Assembly: GCF_048565625.1 (NCBI RefSeq) | Contig: NZ_JBLZUR010000002.1 | Coordinates: 1,178,001-1,242,000, forward strand | Origin: JBLZUR01 sp048565625 | GTDB lineage: Bacteria > Pseudomonadota > Alphaproteobacteria > Sphingomonadales > Sphingomonadaceae | DNA: 64,000 nucleotides | Direction of reading: 5' to 3' | Shown here: in pieces, positions 45,218 to 53,910 of the stretch | How the letters are laid out: each line of letters begins with the position of its first letter | Position numbering within the stretch: position 1 is the first letter of the stretch | Translations under genes and position numbers: made by a program | Notes under the pieces: generated by a model | The model's input: only the letters and a program-made list of their open reading frames with translations | What the model was told of the DNA's origin: nothing | Databases searched by the model: none

Positions 45218-46182
45218 GCGGAAGGAGCACGGCGCTGCGCGTCCTGGACAGTGGGGTCGTCGCGGAGGCGCCCTGGAACATGGAGGTCATCGGCCGGCAG
45301 CTTCGCGCTGCCCGACAGGCCTGGCGTGAGGCGCATCACCGCCATCTTGAGGTCGGTTTCGAGGGCTTCCCGTCGCGGCAGCGGGTGGAAGAGGTGGTGA
45401 ACGGGTTGTGCGCCGCGCTCTTCCCGCGCCGGCTGGGCGAGGCGACCGGGGAGACCGACGAGGACGCCTATGTCGAGGCGACGCTGGGCCGGGCGCTCGA
45501 CCTGCTCCACGAACAGGTGAAGCTGGAGCTGCGGTACTGGAGCGCCGAGGCGGCGCAGCCCTTCGACGATGAGGATGCCGCTAACATCCTGCGCCACTTC
45601 GCGGCGGGCCTGCCGGAGATCCGGTCGCTGATCGACAGCGATGTGGAGGCGGCGTTCCTGGGCGATCCGGCGGCGCGCAGCGTGGACGAGATCCTGATCT
45701 GCTACCCTGGCGCGCTGGCGGTGATCCACCACCGGCTGGCGCATCGACTGCATGGACTCGGCGCGCCGCTGATCGCGCGGATCATCTCCGAGATCGCGAA
45801 TACGCGCACCGGCATCGACATTCATCCGGGGGCGACGATCGGCCCTAATTTCTTCATCGATCACGGCACCGGCGTGGTGATCGGCGAGACGGCAATCATC
45901 GGCGCGCGGGTACGGCTGTACCAGGCGGTGACGCTGGGTGCGCGCAAGCTGCCGGGCAACGGCCTGTCGATGCGCGAGCGGTTCGCACGACACCCGATCA
46001 TCGAGGATGACGTGGTGATCTATGCGGGGGCGACGATCCTCGGCCGAGTGACGATCGGGCGGGGATCGGTGATCGGCGGCAATGTCTGGCTGGTCGAGGA
46101 CGTGCCTGCGGAAAGCTTCGTGACGCAGGGCGAGGTGCGCCTTCGCGTGACCTCGGCGAGCGGACTGCCGGAAGAACGCTAG
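45214..46182 (+). CDS. Serine O-acetyltransferase
   Basis: Serine acetyltransferase makes O-acetylserine, the carbon skeleton for cysteine. The 322-residue product has an N-terminal helical domain and a C-terminal left-handed beta-helix with the hexapeptide pattern and catalytic site (GIDIHPGATIGPNFFIDHGT, GVVIGETAIIGARVRLYQAV). Length and domain layout fit the EpsC/CysE group found with a long N-terminal domain. The ATG at 45214 lies in the stop of the hydrolase gene. The short tail after the beta-helix (ESFVTQGEVRLRVTSASG) lacks an obvious cysteine-synthase-binding Ile end. Confidence 0.92.
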   Translation: MSGRSTALRVLDSGVVAEAPWNMEVIGRQLRAARQAWREAHHRHLEVGFEGFPSRQRVEEVVNGLCAALFPRRLGEATGETDEDAYVEATLGRALDLLHEQVKLELRYWSAEAAQPFDDEDAANILRHFAAGLPEIRSLIDSDVEAAFLGDPAARSVDEILICYPGALAVIHHRLAHRLHGLGAPLIARIISEIANTRTGIDIHPGATIGPNFFIDHGTGVVIGETAIIGARVRLYQAVTLGARKLPGNGLSMRERFARHPIIEDDVVIYAGATILGRVTIGRGSVIGGNVWLVEDVPAESFVTQGEVRLRVTSASGLPEER

Positions 46183-47372
46183 GCCGCGCGCCGCCGTCCG
46201 TCCGCGACGCAGGCGGCGGCGATGTCGTTGGTGACGTTGCCGACGGTGCGGAAGAGGTCCGGCACCGCCTCGATCGCGAGGAGGAGGGGGAGCATGACGG
46301 TGGGCACGCCCACCGCGATGCACACAGGTGCGATGGTCGCGAAGAAGGAGACCTGAGCAGGTAGCCCGACCGCGCCTAGGCTGACCGGCACCGCCACAAG
46401 CGCGACGATAGCTAGGCCGGACACGCCAAGCGGAACGCCGTGAAGATGAGCGAGGTAGACGGCCACCCCGACATTCGCCGCCGCACTCGCCGCGCGGAAG
46501 ATCGACACGGCGAGGGGGAGCACGATACCGGTGGTCGTTTTCCTGACGCCGAGCCGTCCGGCCGCTTCGACCATCAACGGCAGGCTGGCGAGCGAGGACT
46601 GCGTGCCGAGGGCGACCGACTGGGCGGAAAGTGTGGCGGCAGCGAAGCGATGGGGCGCGGCACCGCCGAACGCCGCCCATCCGTAAGCGAGAACTGTGGC
46701 GGCAAGGCAGCAGACGGCGACGACCACGACATATTGGCCGAGCAGCCCGAAGGCAGAGGAGCCGAGGCTTGCGCCGGCACCGACCGCAAGCGCGGCTATG
46801 CCGATAGGCGCTACCAGCAGCACCCAGCCGACGATGACCAGCATAGCCTCGACCAGCGCCTGCAGCGGGCGAAGCAGCGTGTCGGCGAGCGCGGCGTCGA
46901 TCCGGGCGAGCGCGAAGCCGAGGAACAGGGCGAAAACGACGAGCGGCACCATCGCGGTGTCCGCGGCGGCCTTGATCGGGTTGGCCGGGATGATGCCCTG
47001 GTACCATGCGCCCTCCATCGGCGGCACGGGGGCAATACCCTGCGGCGGCACGCCGATGACCGGCCAGAGGCGGAGCAGCGATTCCGCACAGGCCGCCGCC
47101 GTGACGGTGGCGAGAATCAGCATCGCGGCGAAGGTGACGAAGGCGCGCAGCGTGGTGCCGCCCGCCGAGGCGGCGCGCGACGCGGTGCAGATGCCGTTGA
47201 CCAGGAGCCCGAAGACCAGCGGCACCACCGTCATCGTCAGGGCGGAGAGCCAGAGGCTGCCGATCGGTTCGGCAATTTGAAGGAGCGCGGGGACGCGGTC
47301 ACCCGCCGCGATGCCTGCGATCAGCCCGATAGCCAGACCGGCCAGCAAACGGAGCGGACGTGCCTTGATCAC
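46179..47372 (-). CDS. DAACS-family dicarboxylate/amino acid:cation symporter
   Basis: A secondary transporter of the GltP/DctA fold that brings in dicarboxylates or acidic amino acids with Na+ or H+. The 397-residue product has about eight hydrophobic segments and family stretches (ALTMTVVPLVFGLLVNGICT, SAQSVALGTQSSLASLPLMV, TTGIVLPLAVSIFRAASAAA). Start GTG at 47372 overlaps the stop of the methyltransferase gene upstream (GTGA). Substrate cannot be told. Its end overlaps the convergent serine acetyltransferase gene by 4 bases. Confidence 0.9.
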   Translation of the reverse strand: MIKARPLRLLAGLAIGLIAGIAAGDRVPALLQIAEPIGSLWLSALTMTVVPLVFGLLVNGICTASRAASAGGTTLRAFVTFAAMLILATVTAAACAESLLRLWPVIGVPPQGIAPVPPMEGAWYQGIIPANPIKAAADTAMVPLVVFALFLGFALARIDAALADTLLRPLQALVEAMLVIVGWVLLVAPIGIAALAVGAGASLGSSAFGLLGQYVVVVAVCCLAATVLAYGWAAFGGAAPHRFAAATLSAQSVALGTQSSLASLPLMVEAAGRLGVRKTTTGIVLPLAVSIFRAASAAANVGVAVYLAHLHGVPLGVSGLAIVALVAVPVSLGAVGLPAQVSFFATIAPVCIAVGVPTVMLPLLLAIEAVPDLFRTVGNVTNDIAAACVADGRRRAA

Positions 47373-48334
47373 CGCCCGCGTTCGATCACGGCGCTGACGA
47401 GGGCGATGCGCTCGACGCCGTGATAGGCGGGTTCGTCCAGCTCTTCGCCGAATACGTCGGGGTCGATCTCGCGATAGTCGAGCGCACAGTGCTGGTCGTC
47501 CGCCAGGCTGCTGAGCGCGGCTTGGAGTGCGTCCTGGCCGTCGATGATCGCGCTGCCGGTATAGAGGACGAAGCGGCCGGCTGGGGCGAGGCGGGGCACC
47601 GCCTCCTTCGCCATGTCCAGCGACACCTCTGCCCCGTGCATACCGCCCCCGTCGCGATAGGTACGGGCGGCGGCGTTGATGATGTAGGGCGGATTGGCGA
47701 AGATGAGGTCGAGATCGCCTTCGATCGGTGAGAGATCGCTGGTGAGGTGGAAGTCGCTGCGGACGCCGGCCGCCGCCGCATTGACGCGGGCGAAGGCGAG
47801 CGCCTTGGGATTCACGTCGGTCAGCGCGATTTCGACGTTCGGGCAGAGCATGGCGGCGGCGATCCCGCCGACACCCGCGCCCGTGCCGATGTCGACGAGA
47901 CGCGCGCCGTCCCGTTCGGGACAGCGGGAGAGTTCGCGCGCGATCAGGTCGGCGAAGCGATAGCTGTCCGGGCCGAAGAAGACCGAGTCCTCAGCCTCGG
48001 TCGGGAAAGCGGAATGGACGAACAGGTTCGGCCCGAGCGACGAGACGCGGACGTTAGACCTTATGGCGTCGCCTTCTGCGGCGAGATGACCTGCGGAAAG
48101 CAGCGCCTGGAGTAAGCCGCCAGCGAGGATCGTGGGATCGAACGGCAGGCTCCAGCCGAAGGCGTCGCGCAGGTCTCGACTCGGGCCGGGTAGCTTGTGG
48201 CGAAGGACGCGTTCATGCGTCGCCGGTGTGGGCGTGATGAAGTGGTAAGCCTGCCGACGCAGATAAGCCAGCAGGCCGACGAGGGTCTCGTCGACCTGCT
48301 GGTCCGGGCTTTGGGTCGGGGTGGGATCAAGCAG
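47369..48334 (-). CDS. SAM-dependent methyltransferase with no standard start codon
   Basis: The C-terminal part has a class I methyltransferase fold: motif I at about 47888-47855 (LVDIGTGAGVGGIAAA), the acidic loop ALTDVNPKALAF and the NPPY motif (LIFANPPYIINAAA) typical of the HemK/RlmG-like group. The same open frame continues upstream through SNVRVSSLGPNLFVHSAFPT and HFITPTPATHERVLRH to the stop at 48371-48373, with no in-frame ATG, GTG or TTG until 47851, inside motif I. A CTG at 48334 is given here as provisional start; GAGGAG lies about 10 bases before it and a TTA codon stands at 48340 where a TTG might once have been. It may be a gene with a rare start or one with a damaged start. 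Confidence 0.68.
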   Translation of the reverse strand: MLDPTPTQSPDQQVDETLVGLLAYLRRQAYHFITPTPATHERVLRHKLPGPSRDLRDAFGWSLPFDPTILAGGLLQALLSAGHLAAEGDAIRSNVRVSSLGPNLFVHSAFPTEAEDSVFFGPDSYRFADLIARELSRCPERDGARLVDIGTGAGVGGIAAAMLCPNVEIALTDVNPKALAFARVNAAAAGVRSDFHLTSDLSPIEGDLDLIFANPPYIINAAARTYRDGGGMHGAEVSLDMAKEAVPRLAPAGRFVLYTGSAIIDGQDALQAALSSLADDQHCALDYREIDPDVFGEELDEPAYHGVERIALVSAVIERGR

Positions 48335-48370
48335 GGCTAAGGTCGCCTCCTCGCATCGAAACAGAACGGC

Positions 48371-48586
48371 TCAACCCTGCGGCGAGTCCTTGGAGGGAGG
48401 CGCGACATCGTCGCTGCCCTCGGCAGGCGCCTGCGTGGACGGAGCCAATCCCTGCGCGTCCTCGTCAGTCGCGTTCTCGGGATCGCTGTCGAGGATTTCG
48501 GAAACCGAGGGCTGAATGACGCCGGACTCGTCTTCCTTGCCGGCTGCCTTCTCGATATCCTGCGGGTCGATCTTGTCAGTGCTCAT
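48371..48586 (-). CDS. Small acidic protein, unknown function
   Basis: A 71-residue product starting MSTDKIDPQDIEKAAGKEDE with AGAGGAGAG just upstream. It is rich in Asp, Glu, Ser and Pro, has no hydrophobic stretch and is probably disordered. No domain is recognised. It precedes the methyltransferase gene on the same strand by 37 bases. Confidence 0.65.
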   Translation of the reverse strand: MSTDKIDPQDIEKAAGKEDESGVIQPSVSEILDSDPENATDEDAQGLAPSTQAPAEGSDDVAPPSKDSPQG

Positions 48587-48738
48587 GCCGCTCTCCTCTG
48601 CATCAGGAAGCCGCAGAACGCGCGGGAAGCGATTGGGTCCCTCCCGCAATCTCGCTGTCACGGAAGCCGAGTTGCCGGCATCGGAAGAGTGCCCCATAGT
48701 AAACTGGATAACGAGCCCGTCAGGCAAGGAGTGGATCG

Positions 48739-49137
48739 ATGAGCGAAGTAACGACGCGCGGCGCAGCGGAGACGGTGAGCGCATTTCTCGCCGAGTGGCC
48801 GAAGGGCGTGGCCGAGCTTGGCCGATCTTTCGAAGGGTATCTTGCCGACGACCTCGACTACGAGAATGTCGGCCTGACGCATACCCGGACCAAGGCCGAA
48901 GCGAAGGCGCTGATCGAGAACTTCGCACCGGGACTGGACAACATCGCGCTCGACATGCTCGCAGTCTCCGAGGACGGGGAACGTGTGTTCACCGAAAGGG
49001 TCGACCATCTTCGCCGCAAGGACGGATCGGTGATCGCCTCGATCCGCGTTCTCGGCATCTTCATCGTACGCGGTGGGCTGATCGTCGAGTGGCGGGACTA
49101 TTTCGACACGATCCCCTTCGCCGCGAAGCCCGCCTGA
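48739..49137 (+). CDS. Limonene-1,2-epoxide hydrolase-like protein
   Basis: A 132-residue member of the NTF2-like fold that resembles limonene-1,2-epoxide hydrolase, which opens epoxides by a single-step water attack. The family active-site pattern Arg-x-Asp and Trp-Arg-Asp is seen in RVFTERVDHLRRKDG and LIVEWRDYFD, corresponding to the Asp-Arg-Asp triad of the Rhodococcus enzyme. Its true substrate is unknown. It opens the catabolic cluster, facing the AttH-like gene convergently, with 6 bases between. Confidence 0.8.
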   Translation: MSEVTTRGAAETVSAFLAEWPKGVAELGRSFEGYLADDLDYENVGLTHTRTKAEAKALIENFAPGLDNIALDMLAVSEDGERVFTERVDHLRRKDGSVIASIRVLGIFIVRGGLIVEWRDYFDTIPFAAKPA

Positions 49138-49143
49138 GCGTGC

Positions 49144-50091
49144 TCACGCCGGACGGTACGAGCCGACGGCGCGGACATGTTCCAGATAGTCGATCGGCCA
49201 GCCGAATTCGAGCCAGCCGGAGCCGGGAACGCCGTCGATCGCGATGTCGGCGGCGCCTTCGTTGAGCACGAAGTTGGAGTGGGCGACGAGAGGGTAGACG
49301 CCAAAGACCTTGGCGTCGACGCTCGTCTCCCGCCCTGCCTCGTCCTTCACACGGCACTGGAAAGCGGTGTGGTTGAACGCCTCGTCACCCTGCCAGGTCA
49401 CATCGAGGTCGGTGATCTCGGCCATTAGCCCACTCTTGCAGACATAGCCGCGAATCTGGCGTTGGCCGAGGGCGTAAAACTCCCAGAAATGGACGGACGT
49501 GTCATCGGGGGCCTGGCATTGCAGCCACCGGTAATAGTGCAGCGCATCCCAGTCGCGCGTGCCCCAGCTGTGATCGCGATGACCAAAGGTGGCGAAATCG
49601 ATGCGACGGTCGCCGATCTGCAAAGTGCCGGTGATCTTGCCGCTCTGTTCGATGCGATCGTCGGCCGCATAGGGCGGGCAGCCGTCGGCGTGCTTGGAAT
49701 AGGCATAGGGCGGGTGGAACGCCTCGAAGCGGAAGTCGACTGTCGCCGCCTCACTCTCCCAACGTACCTCGGCGGTGTTGAAGGCGAGGTCCTGCTTCAT
49801 CGTGAAGCCTTCGATCCGCCAATCGTCGAAGTTCATGTCGCGCGGCACTTCGCGATCGGGGAGGCGCGCCGCGATCGGCGTCGGCCCGATACCCGGACCC
49901 CAGATGCCGAATGCCGCGCCGGCGACGCTGTCCTTGTTGACCCAGGTATAGGTGAACAGCGCGATCTTCTCCTCCGGGATCACTACGCAATAGGGGATCG
50001 ACTCGCGCTTGAGCGGCAGGTCCTCCAGGACGTGACGCCCGTCGTGAACCGGGTCGATCGTCATGTCGGGGCGGAACAGCTTGACCGTCAT
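49144..50091 (-). CDS. AttH/CrtC-like lipocalin-fold protein (DUF7064/7065 type)
   Basis: A 315-residue protein whose central motif GHRDHSWGTRDWD is typical of the AttH/CrtC-like group, which includes carotenoid hydratases. No signal peptide is visible. A second, distant member of the same group lies at 61880-62815. Members are often found in sphingomonad catabolic clusters beside FAD monooxygenases, but their reaction is mostly unproven. The start ATG at 50091 faces the PQQ dehydrogenase gene across a 156-bp gap that carries one of the three 16-bp dyads. Confidence 0.7.
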   Translation of the reverse strand: MTVKLFRPDMTIDPVHDGRHVLEDLPLKRESIPYCVVIPEEKIALFTYTWVNKDSVAGAAFGIWGPGIGPTPIAARLPDREVPRDMNFDDWRIEGFTMKQDLAFNTAEVRWESEAATVDFRFEAFHPPYAYSKHADGCPPYAADDRIEQSGKITGTLQIGDRRIDFATFGHRDHSWGTRDWDALHYYRWLQCQAPDDTSVHFWEFYALGQRQIRGYVCKSGLMAEITDLDVTWQGDEAFNHTAFQCRVKDEAGRETSVDAKVFGVYPLVAHSNFVLNEGAADIAIDGVPGSGWLEFGWPIDYLEHVRAVGSYRPA

Positions 50092-50194
50092 AATCTCTCC
50101 ATTGCGATCCGGGCGCTCTCGCCGGGCCGGGTTGCCTGGAAACTGACCGGAAATTCAGGATAGTCAATCCGTGATACGGCACGAGAGGTTCCCG

Positions 50195-50210
50195 TTGACC
50201 AATAGGTCAG
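50195..50210. promoter_or_regulatory. Operator-like dyad, copy 1 (TTGAC-N6-GTCAG)
   Basis: TTGACCAATAGGTCAG contains the perfect dyad TGACC-AATA-GGTCA. It lies 38 bases before the PQQ dehydrogenase start and 104 bases from the divergent AttH-like gene start. Close copies lie at 53830-53845 and 55696-55711. It overlaps a possible -35 (TTGACC), so a bound protein would block transcription. Confidence 0.65.
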
Positions 50211-50247
50211 CCCCCGATAGCCTTCGGAAAAATAGCGGGAGAGGGCA

Positions 50248-52596
50248 TTGTCGCGCAATCAGTCGGGCGCCGGAATAGCGCCGAAGGCACTTGCCGTGCC
50301 GCTCCTGTTGATCGGCTTCGCGATCGCGGCGGGCGGCGCGATGCTCGTCACGCTGGGCGGATCGCTCTACTATCTGCTGGGCGGCGTTGCCGTGGTCGCG
50401 GCGGCCGTCCTCCTGTGGCGGCGGCATGGTGCCTCCGGGTGGCTTTATGCCGGTTTCCTGCTGGCGACTTTAGCCTGGGCGTTGTGGGAGGCGGGACTGG
50501 GCGGCTGGGCGCTCGCGCCGCGCCTTCTGGGTCCGGCGGTGTTCGGCCTGCTGTTCGCCTTGCCGGGCGTTCGCCGTGCCATTGGGCCTTCGGGTTGGGC
50601 CGCGGCCGGGGCGGCGATCCTCCTCATCGCTGTGCAGGTGGTGGCGGGTTCGATCGGTTCGCCCGACCGCTTCGTGGCACCCGCCAGCCCGGCATTGCTG
50701 GCGGGGGATGCGCCGGCGGCCGGCGCGGAATGGGCGGCATGGGGCGGCACCAATGCCGGGCAGCGTTATTCCGGGCTCGACCAGATCACGCCGGCGAATG
50801 TCGGCGATCTGGAACTGGCCTGGACCTATCACACCGGCGTCAAGCAGGAGGGCGTGAAAAGCCCGCTTCAGACCACCCCGATCATGGTGGGCGACACGCT
50901 CTATGCCTGCACGCAGACGAATATCGTCGTCGCGCTCGACCCCGAGACCGGCCGCGAGAAATGGCGCTTCGACCCGAAGGTCGATGCGACCGGCGCGTCG
51001 GCCGTCACCACCTGCCGAGGTGTCGCCTTTGCGCGCCTCGCGGATGCGGTGGATTGTCCGGAGCGGATCATCACGGCGACGTTCAACGCCAAGCTGATCG
51101 CGCTCGATGCGCGGAGCGGCGAGCCTTGTCCCAGCTTCGGCAAGGGGGGCTTTGTCGATCTGACCACCGGCCTCGGCGTGGTGGACAAGGGTTTCTACTA
51201 TGTGAGTTCCGCGCCGACGATCGTGCGGGGACGCATCGTGCTCGGCGGCTGGGTTGCGGACAACCAGAGCACCGACGAGCCGTCGGGCGTGATCCGCGCC
51301 TATGATGTCGCGACGGGCACCTTTGCCTGGGCGTGGGACATGGGGCGACCGGACTTCCACGGCGAGCCGGGGGCCGGCGAGCATTATACGCGGTCGACGC
51401 CGAACAGCTGGGCACCGATGAGCGCCGATGAGGCGCTCGGCCTCGTCTATGTGCCGACCGGCAATGCGACACCGGATCATTGGGGCGCTAACCGCTCGCC
51501 CGCTTCCGAACGGTTCGGCAGCTCGGTCATCGCGCTGGACGCCCAGACCGGGGCGATGCGCTGGTCGTTCCAGACGGCGCATCACGACCTCTGGGACTAT
51601 GACGTGGCGTCGCAGCCGACGCTGATCGACGTGCCGGCCGGTGGGCGAATAATTCCCGCTTTGGCGCAGCCGACCAAGCGGGGCGAGCTCTTCCTCCTCG
51701 ACCGTCGCACCGGCAAGCCGGTGGCCGCTGTCGAGGAACGGCCTGCGCCGCAGAGGGGCGCTGCCCCCGGCGAGCGGCTGGCGAAGACGCAGCCCTTTTC
51801 CGTCGGCATGCCGTCCTTTCGCGGGCCGCCGCTGACCGAGACAGACATGTGGGGCCTGACCCCGCTCGATCAGCTGTGGTGCCGCATCCGCTTCAAGCAG
51901 CTTCGCTACGACGGGCCCGCGACCCCGCCGGGTACGGATGAGTCGCTGATCTATCCGAGCATCGGTGGCGGCATGAACTGGGGCGGGGTCTCGGTCGATC
52001 CCCGGCGCGGGCTGATGATCGTTAACAGCATCTATTACGGGACGATCGCGCAGCTCGTGCCGCGCGCCGAGACCGACCGGCTCCATGCCGCAGCGGCCGG
52101 CCAGATGCACAATTTCAGCCTGCCCCAGCCGCAGAAGGGAACGCCTTATGGTGTCCTGCTGACCGGCCTTGTCTCGCCGCTGAACGTGCCATGCAACACG
52201 CCGCCTTTCGGCAAGATCTCGGCCATTGATCTCAGGACGCGCAAGCTTGTCTGGTCGCGGCCGATCGGCTCGGCGCGCGACAGCGGGCCGATGGGTTTCG
52301 CCTCGCGCCTGCCGATCGGCATGGGTATGCCGATGTTCGGCGGATCGATGGTGACGAAGAGCGGGCTGATCTTCATCGGCGCGACCCAGGAACGCGCCTT
52401 CCGCGCCTTCGATGTGAGCAACGGCCATGAGCTATGGCGGACGGCCTTGCCGGCCGGCGGGCAGGCCAATCCGATGACCTATGTCTCGCCGAAGAGCGGG
52501 CGGCAGTTCGTGCTGATCGCGGCCGGCGGGCACGTGATGCTGCAATCGCCGCTGGGGGACTCGATTGTTGCCTATGCGCTTCCGAAGAAACGATGA
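50248..52596 (+). CDS. Membrane-bound PQQ-dependent dehydrogenase (glucose/quinate type)
   Basis: A quinoprotein dehydrogenase of the inner membrane, with its active site in the periplasm, passing electrons to ubiquinone. The 782-residue product starts with about five membrane helices (residues 12-140, e.g. LLLIGFAIAAGGAMLVTLGG) and continues with an eight-bladed propeller (AAWGGTNAGQRYSGLDQITP, HHDLWDYDVASQPTLIDVPA, TKSGLIFIGATQERAFRAFD), the layout of Gcd and quinate dehydrogenase. No haem-binding CxxCH is present. The start is TTG at 50248 with GGGAGAGGGC just upstream. It leads the + strand catabolic operon. Confidence 0.9.
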   Translation: MSRNQSGAGIAPKALAVPLLLIGFAIAAGGAMLVTLGGSLYYLLGGVAVVAAAVLLWRRHGASGWLYAGFLLATLAWALWEAGLGGWALAPRLLGPAVFGLLFALPGVRRAIGPSGWAAAGAAILLIAVQVVAGSIGSPDRFVAPASPALLAGDAPAAGAEWAAWGGTNAGQRYSGLDQITPANVGDLELAWTYHTGVKQEGVKSPLQTTPIMVGDTLYACTQTNIVVALDPETGREKWRFDPKVDATGASAVTTCRGVAFARLADAVDCPERIITATFNAKLIALDARSGEPCPSFGKGGFVDLTTGLGVVDKGFYYVSSAPTIVRGRIVLGGWVADNQSTDEPSGVIRAYDVATGTFAWAWDMGRPDFHGEPGAGEHYTRSTPNSWAPMSADEALGLVYVPTGNATPDHWGANRSPASERFGSSVIALDAQTGAMRWSFQTAHHDLWDYDVASQPTLIDVPAGGRIIPALAQPTKRGELFLLDRRTGKPVAAVEERPAPQRGAAPGERLAKTQPFSVGMPSFRGPPLTETDMWGLTPLDQLWCRIRFKQLRYDGPATPPGTDESLIYPSIGGGMNWGGVSVDPRRGLMIVNSIYYGTIAQLVPRAETDRLHAAAAGQMHNFSLPQPQKGTPYGVLLTGLVSPLNVPCNTPPFGKISAIDLRTRKLVWSRPIGSARDSGPMGFASRLPIGMGMPMFGGSMVTKSGLIFIGATQERAFRAFDVSNGHELWRTALPAGGQANPMTYVSPKSGRQFVLIAAGGHVMLQSPLGDSIVAYALPKKR

Positions 52597-52620
52597 TCTT
52601 TATTTAAGGAGATAGACGAG

Positions 52621-53388
52621 ATGGCCAATCGGCTCGAAGGTAAGGTGGCGGTGATCACGGGTGGTGCCTCGGGCATCGGTGCTGCGACGGCTCGGCTGTT
52701 CGTCGCGGAGGGCGCCAAGGTGATCGTCGCCGATCGCCAACCGCCGCTCGACAAGGAACTCGCCGCGCTGATCGCTGACGCGCCGGACGACGTGAAGTTC
52801 GTCCAGACCGACGTGACGCAGGAGGATCAGGTGAAGGCGGCGGTGGACGCGGCCGTCAGCGCCTGGGGCAAGGTCACCTCGGCGGTGGCATGTGCAGGCG
52901 TGCCGGGGCAGGGCAGCGATATCGACCTGAGCGAGGCGGAATGGGACCGCATCTTCGCGGTCAACGCTAAGGGCGTGTTCTTCCTGACGAAGCACACCGT
53001 GCCGGAGATGATCAAGGCGGGTGGCGGATCGGTCACCAATATCTCCTCCGCCTACGGGATCGTCGGGGCACCGGGTTACGCGGCCTATTGTGGGTCGAAA
53101 GGTGCCGTCCGCACCTTCACCAAGTCCACCGCGATCGAGCATGCGATGCAGGGCGTCCGGGCCAATTCGATCCACCCGGGCGTGATCGAGACGCCGATGG
53201 TCCAAGATATCTTCGACCGTAGCGAGGACCCGGAGGCGACCCGCGCCGCCTATACCGCGCAGCAGCCGAACGGGTTCAATGGCGCGCCCGAGGATATCGG
53301 CTGGGGTTGCGTGTACCTCGCCTCCGACGAGGCGCGGTTCGTAAGTGGTGTCGAGCTGCCGATCGATGGCGGCCTGGTCGCACGTTGA
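52621..53388 (+). CDS. Short-chain dehydrogenase/reductase
   Basis: A classical NAD(P)-dependent SDR of 255 residues. It has the cofactor motif TGGASGIG (from residue 14), NAG-equivalent CAGVPGQG, and the catalytic Tyr 156 and Lys 160 in YCGSK. Asp follows the second strand (VIVADRQ), suggesting a preference for NAD. TTAAGGAGATAG precedes the ATG. It lies 24 bases after the PQQ dehydrogenase gene and may oxidise an alcohol intermediate of the pathway. Confidence 0.92.
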   Translation: MANRLEGKVAVITGGASGIGAATARLFVAEGAKVIVADRQPPLDKELAALIADAPDDVKFVQTDVTQEDQVKAAVDAAVSAWGKVTSAVACAGVPGQGSDIDLSEAEWDRIFAVNAKGVFFLTKHTVPEMIKAGGGSVTNISSAYGIVGAPGYAAYCGSKGAVRTFTKSTAIEHAMQGVRANSIHPGVIETPMVQDIFDRSEDPEATRAAYTAQQPNGFNGAPEDIGWGCVYLASDEARFVSGVELPIDGGLVAR

Positions 53389-53399
53389 GGAGAGAAGAG

Positions 53400-53816
53400 A
53401 TGTCCACGGAAGAAAACAAGGCGCTGGTGCTGAAGGCATTGAAGGCGCTTGGCGATCGTGACCTGCCGACATTGTTCGGCCTGATCCATGAGGAAGGGTC
53501 GTGGAGCGTGCCCTTCGATCCGGCGCGGTTCCAGTTCGGCGGGTTCAAGGACAAACCCGCGGTGATGGAACTTCTCACCGGCTTCCTAGGCGCGTTCGAC
53601 AGCTTCGCGTTCACGGTCGAGAATGCGACGGCGGAAGAGGACCGGGTGGTTGTGGAGGCGCGATCGGAGGGCGTTGGCCCGGCAGGTGCGCGCTACCAGA
53701 ACAACTACATCCTGATCTTCTTCATCAAGGACGGGCAGTTGCACACCGTGCGCGAGTATTTCGATCCGTTCAAGGTGTATGCCTATGTCGAGCAGTTACC
53801 GGCTGCCGACGGATGA
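53400..53816 (+). CDS. SnoaL/NTF2-like protein
   Basis: A 138-residue protein with the cone-shaped SnoaL fold pattern (NKALVLKALKALGDRDLPTL near the start, then NNYILIFFIKDGQLHTVREY near the end). Such proteins include isomerases, hydratases and cyclases as well as non-catalytic members. The ATG at 53400 follows GGAGAGAAG. It lies 11 bases after the SDR gene, so the two are likely co-transcribed. Its specific reaction is not known. Confidence 0.8.
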   Translation: MSTEENKALVLKALKALGDRDLPTLFGLIHEEGSWSVPFDPARFQFGGFKDKPAVMELLTGFLGAFDSFAFTVENATAEEDRVVVEARSEGVGPAGARYQNNYILIFFIKDGQLHTVREYFDPFKVYAYVEQLPAADG

Positions 53817-53829
53817 GGCGGAACACATC

Positions 53830-53845
53830 TTGACTAAATGGTCAG
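53830..53845. promoter_or_regulatory. Operator-like dyad, copy 2 (TTGAC-N6-GTCAG)
   Basis: TTGACTAAATGGTCAG, 66 bases before the FAD monooxygenase start, in the gap after the SnoaL-like gene. It shares TTGAC and GGTCAG with copies 1 and 3 at the same spacing. The repeat inside the operon implies a second promoter here. Confidence 0.65.
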
Positions 53846-53910
53846 GTTTGAAGACAAACGTCTGGTAGGACGAAGGCGCGATCAGCCGCGCTTAGAGAGG
53901 GTGATGCGTG

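Noticed and set aside
48061..48330. 89-residue - strand frame as a separate gene
   Set aside because: It is out of frame with the methyltransferase, whose continuous conserved-looking frame covers the same bases.
50470..52428. 652-residue - strand frame opposite the PQQ dehydrogenase
   Set aside because: Shadow frame with Arg/His-rich composition and no recognisable domain.
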